Shown here piece after piece: positions 1 through 6,699 of a DNA stretch of 27,539 bases (position 1 is its first letter; every line of letters begins with the position of its first letter). Where the stretch lies: assembly GCA_910587105.1 (NCBI GenBank), contig CAJUMB010000049.1, positions 1 through 27,539 of the forward strand, written 5' to 3'. Source of the stretch: an uncultured Lachnospiraceae bacterium (GTDB lineage Bacteria; Bacillota; Clostridia; Lachnospirales; Lachnospiraceae). The translations under genes were made by a program, and so were the position numbers. The notes below the pieces were generated by a model that was not told the origin of the DNA, did no database searches, and worked only from the letters and a program-made list of their open reading frames with translations.

Positions 1-50
1 TGCCGCAAAGTGGGGCGTATGGGTGGCGTGAATGAATTTTCAAACACGCT
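1..50. mobile_element. Possible end of an IS5/IS427-like insertion sequence
   Basis: Read on the minus strand, a CTAG tetranucleotide (51-54) is followed by AGCGTGTTTGAAAATTC. This resembles the terminal repeats of IS5-family (IS427-group) elements, which often insert at TA/CTAG. The small reading frame at 51-194 stops exactly at this junction, as expected if an element inserted there. No transposase is visible because the window begins here, and the resemblance comes from memory of the family, so the call is tentative. Confidence 0.3.
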
Positions 51-194
51 CTAGTCCTCGTATTTTTCTTTTGGCAGCACTCCTACAGCAACTAGCACGT
101 CGGCAGGAGCGGCATATCCCCGCTGTTGGCACTGGTAATAGACAGCCGAGTGTACTTTCCCTATTAATTCTGATTCTTTCACTGTACCTTCCAT
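51..194 (-). pseudogene. Truncated small gene (47 aa), cut at its 3' end
   Basis: A minus-strand frame opens with ATG at 192-194 and encodes 47 residues beginning MEGTVKESELIGKVH and ending LPKEKYED. It reads like genuine protein (good codon use, hydrophobic VLVAVGVL segment), but stops in the TAG of a CTAG site next to an IS-like terminus, so the original protein was probably longer. Its ATG lies inside the 3' end of another open frame (179-289), an overlap common among genes of conjugative or integrative elements. I do not recognise the family. It is most likely a remnant of a mobile element. Confidence 0.4.
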
Positions 195-289
195 ATCGTT
201 TGAAGCAGCCCTTTTTCAATTTCCTGAATGTCCTCTGTCGTAAGCTCTGGCCATAGTTCATGTTTTCCTGAAAACCGTAGTTCATTCCG
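179..289 (-). pseudogene. 3' remnant of a small gene without start
   Basis: This minus-strand frame is open from an upstream TGA (290-292) to its stop at 179-181 and contains HELWPELTTEDIQEIEKGLL, an amphipathic, protein-like stretch. There is no usable start codon after the upstream stop, so the frame is broken, probably by a frameshift or nonsense change. It overlaps the start of the 47-residue frame at 51-194. It is not assigned to a family; a decayed mobile-element accessory gene is the likely origin. Confidence 0.3.
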
Positions 290-375
290 TCACAATAATA
301 ACTCTGATCGTAACTCTCCGGCATGACATATCATGTTTAAGCAGTTTAATGAGAATCTTTAGACATTCAAACATA

Positions 376-780
376 CTATGCCTGTTCCCTAAATCGTAAA
401 CTCATTTTCAATTTTTCAACAACTTCCAAATCAGCGGGCAACCATGCCACATCATCCAATTCTTCTTTTGAAAGCCATTTCGCCGCCTCATGCTCTTTTA
501 GAATAAGATCACCAGAAATAATTTCAGCCCAAAAACACTCCATAGATAAATGAAATTCTGGATAATCATACTCAATACTGGCAAGTCTTTCTCCTATTGA
601 AATCTTAACTTCCAATTCTTCCTCTATTTCCCTCCTCAAAGCCTCCAAAGGTAGTTCTCCCTTCTCCACCTTGCCTCCAGGAAATTCCCAGCTACCTCTA
701 AATTCACCATACCCTCGCTGGGTTGCTAAAATTTTATGCTTATTGCATATAATTGCTGCAACTACTTTGACTGTTTTCAC
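376..780 (-). CDS. NUDIX hydrolase, MutT-like nucleoside triphosphate pyrophosphohydrolase
   Basis: This 134-residue protein carries a near-complete Nudix box at about residues 36-58 (GKVEKGELPLEALRREIEEE), with the REUxEE metal-binding glutamates intact and the final glycine replaced by Glu. Such enzymes cleave NTPs, dNTPs or modified nucleotides to the monophosphate and pyrophosphate. WEFPGGKVEKGE is typical of the (d)CTP/8-oxo-dGTP subgroup, but the substrate cannot be read from sequence. It starts at GTG (778-780) behind an AGGAAAGG-type site, 26 bases after the stop of the helicase gene, so the two are very likely one transcript. The AT-rich composition matches the helicase rather than metG, suggesting the pair arrived together. 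Confidence 0.9.
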   Translation of the reverse strand: MKTVKVVAAIICNKHKILATQRGYGEFRGSWEFPGGKVEKGELPLEALRREIEEELEVKISIGERLASIEYDYPEFHLSMECFWAEIISGDLILKEHEAAKWLSKEELDDVAWLPADLEVVEKLKMSLRFREQA

Positions 781-806
781 TGCTTTTTACCTTTCCTATA
801 TACTTC

Positions 807-3767
807 CTACCCGATAATATATTGATAAATATCATCTCTCACTGGTGTCTCCAGATACCATTCAATTTCAACTGCTGTCTTCGCTGTATTTGCCATACAA
901 AATTCCTCAGCCCGTCCTGATGCTGTCATACGCCCCATGTAATAAAACTCTTTTGAAATCTTGTCATCCTTATTCTTTCGTACAAACAAATGGACATCTA
1001 TCCCTCTTTCTTTTGCGCAAAGAAAATTTTGAACATCTTCCGATTCCATTGATCTTCCAGATTTTGAAATCGCAATCAATGTACTTGGATTTACAAAACG
1101 GTCTTCATACCTTGTGGTATCGCTGATATCATCTGCCTTATGATAATTTATAAATACTGGAAATGTTTTCGTCACTTTATCATATTTATAACCACCGATA
1201 TTCAAGGGCACTTCATTATGCTCCCAGTGCAAAAGACGACAAGTATCTTCATATGTATACTTCTGATATAATACAAAATCTGTATCCTGATATCTGTTGC
1301 TAAAGTTTAATTGATATCTGTAAGTTCCAAATTCGACCAGCTCCTTTACAATAGAATAGAAATCCTGATTTTCCAACATTTCACCAAAATCTTTTGAAAT
1401 TCCATACTCATTCCCTTCTTTTTCGATAAATATACAAGAATCATAAGTATTCTTTCCTGTCCCGGAAGGAAATTCATTCGACATGACATTCACAAGATTT
1501 TTACTGACATTCTCATCCATAGAAATGCCGTAATTCTCTCTCAGCGACTTTCCCAATACTCCCAAAATCCCATGGGAATACATGAGTAAACGATTCAACA
1601 TTTCAAGTTCATGAATCCGCTTACCAGAAGCCAGCTTTTTAGAAATAAATTCTATTACCTTTTCTTCTTTTTCCGATAAACGAATTTTATAATCTTTCTC
1701 ATATTTTACAAGAAATTTATAATACGATCCCAAATTATTATTATCAAAAATACGACAAACGTCCATTTCTCCATATAAGTCAAAATCTTTCAAGGCCGGA
1801 ATTCTACCCAATTTGTATTTCAAATTTCTATAATTTTCTTTGATTAGCTTAATATCACTAAAATTTGCCGCATCAATAGCCGCAAAAATCCGTCTGCGAC
1901 TGATCTCATCGAAATGTATCGTGGAGATTCCTGGAATTACACGGTCTCCCTCCATTACATACCGTCGAATATTATCTTTATTGTAGCTTCGGTCTCCAGA
2001 CAGAGCAATAGGAATTAAAAAATTGTTTTTATAATTTCCGATAAAATCCAAGATAACTACAAATTCTTTTCCCTCCGCTTTTCTGAGCCCGCGCCCTAAT
2101 TGCTGAACAAAAACAATTGCTGATTGGGTAGGCCTAAGCATAATAATCTGATTTACTTCCGGAATATCTACTCCCTCAGAGAAAATGTCAACCGTAAAAA
2201 TATAATCTAAATAGTCTGGACCTTCTGTAACTAACCGCTCAACTACAGACTCCCGCCTGTCCTCACGGTCTTCTCCAGTCAATACTTCTGTGCGAAGCCC
2301 TCTCTCATTAAATTTTTGCGACAGCATTTTTGCTTCTTCTTTGCGGCTACAAAAAATTAACCCTTTCACACGCTCCCCACTATGCCCATAATAATCTGCC
2401 TGTCCAATAATGTAATCTACTCTCTTATCACTTACCAGACGATTAAAATTTTTCAATCCAGTTGAACAATCATTATCCCCAATGATCTCTCCATTAATGC
2501 TTAAATCTGTAATACCAAAATAGTGAAACGGGCACAGCAGATTTTCCTCCATAGCCTGCTGTAATCGAATTTCATAGGCAATATTGTGATCAAATATTTC
2601 ATACACATCGAACCGATTTGTCTCAGGGCTTGCTGTCATTCCCAGCCAAAAGTCCGGCTCAAAATAGTTCATAATCTTTCGATAGCTTTCTGCCCCGGAA
2701 TGATGTGCTTCGTCTAAACAAATCACAGAAAAAACATCTTTTGGAAACACTTTTAACACATGATCCTTGCTCATCATCTGCATCGTTGCAAATACCAAAT
2801 CGGCCATTTTAATCTTGTCCATATCCCTTGAAGTATTCCCAGATAAAAGAGCATATGTATAAGATGCCCCATCCTTTCGTTTGCTTCCAAATACTTTCTG
2901 ATAACTGCTCATTGCCTGTTTTGCAATTTGTTCTCTATGTACAAGAAACAAAACTTTTTGCGGATTCATTTCCCGCAAGGCGAACGCTGAAGCATAAGTC
3001 TTTCCAGTTCCTGTTGCTGATATCAGTAATGCTCTTTTCTCTTTTCTGGCAATTAATTCTTTGATATTTTTTATAAACGCAACTTGCATTGTATTCGGTT
3101 GCAATCTATATTGTTCCAATGAAATAATCGGTGCTTCTCTTGCAATCTTTTTCTGCTTTTTTATCGCTTGATATCTAATACGATAGTTTTCGATAAATTC
3201 AACATAATCTTTGCTATGTTCATCATTCCATAAGGAATAAAATTCCTGTAAAATATCACCAACCACTTCACCCGATTCATAACCCACAAGTTTTGTATTC
3301 CATTCTCGATTGACTTTCAAAGCACCTGCTGTCATATTTGCACTGCCAACAATGATCCGATATATTTCCTCTTTTCTGAAAATATATCCCTTAGTATGAA
3401 AACCATCCCTATCTTCATTGGTGCAAAACATTTTCAATTCAATATTATTTAAAGAATGCAGTTTATCCAGCGCCGCCGGATCATTAAATGTCAAATAATC
3501 TGTTGTAAGAATCTTTCCTTTAATATTTTTCTGCTCCAATTCCTTCAAAACCTGCAATAATGGAGTGATTCCTCCCAAGGTAATAAATGCAACACTAATA
3601 AAGAATTCTTCACAGTTTATAAGTTCCTGTTCCAGCAGAGATAATACCCTTTTGCCTTGTTTTCGGTTATTTGACACAAATTCCGTCCGAAAAGCCAAAT
3701 GAGACTGTACATTTTGATTCATAAAAGCTGTCTCAAATCCTTTTTGCAATTCTTGTGCATACTTCAT
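807..3767 (-). CDS. PLD-like nuclease / SF2 DEAD-DEAH helicase / DUF3427 protein
   Basis: This 986-residue protein has three parts. An N-terminal phospholipase-D-like nuclease domain has HTKGYIF near residue 124 and GSANMT near 141; the D of HxKx4D is absent, as in several of these HKD nucleases. A superfamily 2 helicase core follows, with Walker A SATGTGKT near 250-257, a DEAH box near 352-355, GMTASP as motif III and QQLGRGLRK as motif VI. The C-terminal region matches DUF3427. I start at the ATG at 3767, nine bases after GGAGG (3777-3781), rather than the upstream ATG at 3791, which lacks a ribosome site. COG1061-type helicases with such nuclease heads are recurrent in defence islands; a role in destroying foreign DNA is inferred. 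It is AT-rich relative to its neighbours and operonic with the NUDIX gene. Confidence 0.88.
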   Translation of the reverse strand: MKYAQELQKGFETAFMNQNVQSHLAFRTEFVSNNRKQGKRVLSLLEQELINCEEFFISVAFITLGGITPLLQVLKELEQKNIKGKILTTDYLTFNDPAALDKLHSLNNIELKMFCTNEDRDGFHTKGYIFRKEEIYRIIVGSANMTAGALKVNREWNTKLVGYESGEVVGDILQEFYSLWNDEHSKDYVEFIENYRIRYQAIKKQKKIAREAPIISLEQYRLQPNTMQVAFIKNIKELIARKEKRALLISATGTGKTYASAFALREMNPQKVLFLVHREQIAKQAMSSYQKVFGSKRKDGASYTYALLSGNTSRDMDKIKMADLVFATMQMMSKDHVLKVFPKDVFSVICLDEAHHSGAESYRKIMNYFEPDFWLGMTASPETNRFDVYEIFDHNIAYEIRLQQAMEENLLCPFHYFGITDLSINGEIIGDNDCSTGLKNFNRLVSDKRVDYIIGQADYYGHSGERVKGLIFCSRKEEAKMLSQKFNERGLRTEVLTGEDREDRRESVVERLVTEGPDYLDYIFTVDIFSEGVDIPEVNQIIMLRPTQSAIVFVQQLGRGLRKAEGKEFVVILDFIGNYKNNFLIPIALSGDRSYNKDNIRRYVMEGDRVIPGISTIHFDEISRRRIFAAIDAANFSDIKLIKENYRNLKYKLGRIPALKDFDLYGEMDVCRIFDNNNLGSYYKFLVKYEKDYKIRLSEKEEKVIEFISKKLASGKRIHELEMLNRLLMYSHGILGVLGKSLRENYGISMDENVSKNLVNVMSNEFPSGTGKNTYDSCIFIEKEGNEYGISKDFGEMLENQDFYSIVKELVEFGTYRYQLNFSNRYQDTDFVLYQKYTYEDTCRLLHWEHNEVPLNIGGYKYDKVTKTFPVFINYHKADDISDTTRYEDRFVNPSTLIAISKSGRSMESEDVQNFLCAKERGIDVHLFVRKNKDDKISKEFYYMGRMTASGRAEEFCMANTAKTAVEIEWYLETPVRDDIYQYIIG

Positions 3768-3846
3768 TGGCATAATCCTCCAGTCCATCATTGACTAATA
3801 GGTGATTCATTCTTTCAAGTGCCTGCGTCGCTATCTATTTTCTTTA

Positions 3847-3855
3847 ATTATACCA
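3847..3855 (-). promoter_or_regulatory. Extended -10 promoter for the helicase-NUDIX operon
   Basis: On the minus strand, TGGTATAAT (3847-3855) is a perfect extended -10 element. No good -35 exists at 17 bases; TTGGTG lies 19 bases upstream. Transcription would start near 3840, leaving a leader of about 70 bases before the chosen start at 3767. Confidence 0.6.
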
Positions 3856-3949
3856 TATAGTTTTGCAAAAACACCAAAATCCCAAAAAAATAATTTACAA
3901 ACAAATAAATTTATGATACTCTAATACTACTAATTTGATGGTTCACACC

Positions 3950-4265
3950 CATCAACAAGTCAAACACAATGACGAAGAGAGTACATCCGTGGAGATACCA
4001 CAGAGAATTCCCACAACGGAGCAGTATGCTGCTGTCTCCCGGAGCTGAGAGGGGATGTATGGATACCGATGGAACATGGCTTCTGAGAGGCGCACCGAAC
4101 CAGACCACATATTTCTGGTAAGACTGCGACAGGATTCGCCTGTTATAGCGATAGGGTATTACTGTACCCGATAAGGTCTGCACTGTGAGGTGCAGATGAA
4201 TGGAAGTGGTAACACGGTATGAATCGTCTTCCTCCGAATTTCGGGGGGAAGGCGTTTTTTTATCG
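3950..4265 (+). promoter_or_regulatory. T-box riboswitch (methionine) upstream of metG
   Basis: The roughly 300-base leader shows the T-box plan. It has an early GACGAAGAGAGTAC stem I base, a candidate Met specifier ATG at 4076-4078 in the 3' side of stem I, and GAAGTGGTAACACGG at about 4203-4217. It ends in an intrinsic terminator. The UGGU at 4207-4210 can pair with the ACCA end of tRNA-Met. Known mechanism: uncharged tRNA stabilises the antiterminator and allows read-through into the synthetase gene. The segment after UGG (AACACGG) departs from the common AACCGCG. The specifier assignment comes from reading, not folding. A possible promoter lies just upstream (TTTACA at 3894 with weak GATACT at 3915). 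Confidence 0.85.
4225..4262 (+). terminator. T-box regulatory terminator
   Basis: A GC-rich hairpin is formed by CTTCCTCCGA and TCGGGGGGAAG around a short AT loop and is followed by seven T residues. Its left arm overlaps the sequence that would form the T-box antiterminator, so the two structures are mutually exclusive. Confidence 0.85.
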
Positions 4266-4347
4266 TATAAGAAGCAGTATTCTTTCTTATCCAGCTCTTT
4301 TCGGGCATGTGATAGGACAATCTAAATAAAAAATAGGAGAATGATTT

Positions 4348-6294
4348 ATGAGCAAAGGAAAATTTTACATGACAACGGCCATTGCCTATACATCAGGCAA
4401 GCCCCATATCGGCAACACATATGAGGCAATTCTCGCAGACAGCATCGCCCGCTTTAAAAGACAGCAGGGATACGACGTGTTTTTCCAGACAGGAACTGAT
4501 GAACACGGGCAGAAAGTGGAGCTGAAGGCGGCTGATGCAGGCGTTACCCCGAAGGAATTTGTGGACAGTGTAGCTGGAGAAATCAAGCGCATCTGGGATT
4601 TGATGGACACCTCTTATGACAAGTTCATCCGCACCACTGACGAAGACCATGAAAAACAGGTGCAGAAGATTTTCAAGAAACTCTATGACCAGGGTGATAT
4701 TTACAAAGGATATTACGAGGGTCTGTACTGCACCCCCTGCGAGGCATTTTTCACAGAGTCCCAGCTGAAAGACGGGAAATGCCCGGACTGCGGCCGCGAG
4801 GTGGCTCCTGCCAAAGAAGAAGCTTACTTTTTCAAAATGAGCAAGTACGCGGACAGGCTCATCGAACACATCAACAGCCACCCAGAATTCATTCAGCCTG
4901 TGTCCCGGAAAAACGAAATCATGAATAATTTCCTGCTTCCGGGGCTTCAGGACCTGTGTGTCTCCCGTACTTCTTTCAAATGGGGGGTTCAGGTGCCTTT
5001 TGACACAGACCATGTAATTTACGTGTGGCTGGACGCACTCACCAACTATATCACAGGCATCGGTTATGACTGCGATGGGGCGGATACAGAACAGTTTAAG
5101 AAAAACTGGCCTGCTGATCTGCATTTAATCGGCAAGGATATTATCCGTTTCCACACCATTTACTGGCCCATATTCCTGATGGCGCTGGACCTGCCGCTTC
5201 CCAGACAGATATTCGGCCATCCCTGGCTGCTTCAGGGCGAGGGAAAAATGAGCAAGTCAAAGGGCAATGTATTGTATGCAGACGAACTGGCTGATTTCTT
5301 CGGGGTAGACGCTGTGCGCTTCTTTGTCCTTCACGAAATGCCTTTTGAAAATGATGGGGTGATAACCTGGGAACTGATGGTGGAGCGGATGAATTCCGAG
5401 CTTGCCAATACCCTGGGCAACCTGGTCAACCGCACACTCTCCATGTCCAATAAATTTTTCGACGGCGTAGTCACCAACACCCAGGTCAATGAGCCGGTGG
5501 ATGATGACCTGAAAGCGGTTGCTGTCTCCACAGTGGGCAAAGTTACTGCCAAGATGGAGGACCTGCGGGTGGCAGATGCCATAACAGAGATTTTCACCCT
5601 GTTCAAACGCTGTAATAAATACATTGATGAGACCATGCCCTGGGCCCTGGCAAAAGACCCGGCCAAGAAAGACCGCCTGGCCACTGTACTCTACAATCTG
5701 GCTGAGGGTATCTACATGGGTGCTGCTCTGTTGGAATCTTTCATGCCGGAGACTGCCCAGCGGATTTTAAAACAGCTGCAGGTGGAGAAACGCAGCCTGG
5801 ATACCCTGGAGACATTCGGCCTTTATCCTTCCGGGAACCGCGTCACCGACAAACCGGAAATTCTCTTTGCCCGCCAGGATGTCAAAGAGGTCCTGCAAAA
5901 AGTGGAAGAACTCCACCCTGTAAAAGAAGAAGAAAACCTTGGCCCAGTTGTAGATCTGGAACCCAAAGCGGAGATTACCTTTGATGATTTCGAAAAACTG
6001 CAGTTCCAGGTGGGGGAAATTATTGCCTGCGAGGCTGTGAAGAAATCACGGAAGCTGCTGTGTTCTCAGGTGCGTATCGGCAGTCAGGTAAGGCAGATTG
6101 TCTCAGGCATCAAGTCTGACTACACCCCCGAAGAAATGGTGGGAAAGAAGGTTATGGTAGTGACAAACTTAAAACCAGCCAAACTGGCCGGTATTATGTC
6201 AGAAGGGATGATCCTGTGCGCAGAAGATGCAGACGGCCATCTGGCACTGATGACACCGGACAGAGACATGCCTGCCGGCGCAGAGATCTGTTAG
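4348..6294 (+). CDS. metG: Methionyl-tRNA synthetase
   Basis: This 648-residue class I synthetase charges tRNA-Met with methionine using ATP. The HIGH-type signature is in GKPHIGNTYE near residue 20. A zinc-binding knuckle CTPC...CPDC lies near residues 127-145, and KMSKSKGN is near residue 300. A C-terminal tRNA-binding (EMAP/Trbp111-type) domain covers about 545-648 (FQVGEIIACEAVKKSRKLL), so this is the long dimerising form. The ATG follows AGGAG (spacing 8). Expression is controlled by the upstream T-box. No key residue appears missing. The gene is transcribed away from the helicase cassette. Confidence 0.98.
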   Translation: MSKGKFYMTTAIAYTSGKPHIGNTYEAILADSIARFKRQQGYDVFFQTGTDEHGQKVELKAADAGVTPKEFVDSVAGEIKRIWDLMDTSYDKFIRTTDEDHEKQVQKIFKKLYDQGDIYKGYYEGLYCTPCEAFFTESQLKDGKCPDCGREVAPAKEEAYFFKMSKYADRLIEHINSHPEFIQPVSRKNEIMNNFLLPGLQDLCVSRTSFKWGVQVPFDTDHVIYVWLDALTNYITGIGYDCDGADTEQFKKNWPADLHLIGKDIIRFHTIYWPIFLMALDLPLPRQIFGHPWLLQGEGKMSKSKGNVLYADELADFFGVDAVRFFVLHEMPFENDGVITWELMVERMNSELANTLGNLVNRTLSMSNKFFDGVVTNTQVNEPVDDDLKAVAVSTVGKVTAKMEDLRVADAITEIFTLFKRCNKYIDETMPWALAKDPAKKDRLATVLYNLAEGIYMGAALLESFMPETAQRILKQLQVEKRSLDTLETFGLYPSGNRVTDKPEILFARQDVKEVLQKVEELHPVKEEENLGPVVDLEPKAEITFDDFEKLQFQVGEIIACEAVKKSRKLLCSQVRIGSQVRQIVSGIKSDYTPEEMVGKKVMVVTNLKPAKLAGIMSEGMILCAEDADGHLALMTPDRDMPAGAEIC

Positions 6295-6476
6295 TTTTAA
6301 GAGAGAATCCCCCCTTCGGGGGATCTCCTGCCTCCGGCAGACTGCTTTCAGTGCCGCTTCTCTCTGCAGCTTTCCTCCAAGGCAGTGCAGGACCTCCCAG
6401 GCATCCTATGCCCGAAAGACCTGGTTAAAATCCATAACCAGGTACAGTCTACAGTCCCACTGGCTCATTGGTGTTG
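6295..6476. other. Non-coding stretch after metG with stem-loops
   Basis: The stretch between metG and the small minus-strand frame holds three small hairpins. The first, at 6303-6327 (GAGAATCCCCC / GGGGGATCTC, one bulged A), has no T-run and is a weak terminator or processing structure for metG. CTGCC/GGCAG lies at 6328-6340, and CTGGTTA/TAACCAG at about 6421-6441. I see no convincing gene or promoter here. Confidence 0.4.
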
Positions 6477-6656
6477 TTATCCATCCACAGCTCCCAGTTT
6501 CCCCAATGCCTGTCTATATTTCCCTTTTCTCATTGATGATTCCAGATTTCGGAACACTTCTCGAGCTGAATTCTGTGGACCGTATTCTTCCAAATAAGAG
6601 ATAAAAGCAATTTTTCTACAACCCAGAACTACCCGAACGGGTAGTTCCTTTTTCAT
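6477..6656 (-). CDS. Small unrecognised ORF or gene remnant (59 aa)
   Basis: A minus-strand frame from ATG (6654-6656) to TAA (6477-6479) encodes 59 residues, with SYLEEYGPQNSAREVFRNLE followed by a basic helical segment. The C-terminal two thirds look protein-like (amphipathic, charged). The first ten codons coincide with the palindromic terminator at 6626-6653, and the ribosome site (AGGGG, two bases from ATG) is poorly spaced. It is more likely a fragment of a decayed gene than an expressed protein. I do not recognise a family. Confidence 0.25.
   Translation of the reverse strand: MKKELPVRVVLGCRKIAFISYLEEYGPQNSAREVFRNLESSMRKGKYRQALGKLGAVDG
6626..6653 (+). terminator. Intrinsic terminator before the MalT-like regulator
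   Basis: A perfect 10-bp inverted repeat GAACTACCCG / CGGGTAGTTC (6626-6647) is followed by CTTTTT. It can end transcription from the metG side and insulate the regulator that starts at 6700. The symmetric arms and the A-run on the other side mean it may also work in the minus direction. Confidence 0.75.
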
Positions 6657-6699
6657 TTCCCCTATGTTAAAATGTGAAAAATGCCAAAGGAGGGAGAAA

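Noticed and set aside
4393..5124. Long open frame antisense to metG
   Set aside because: Shadow of the strongly supported metG reading frame; no ribosome site.
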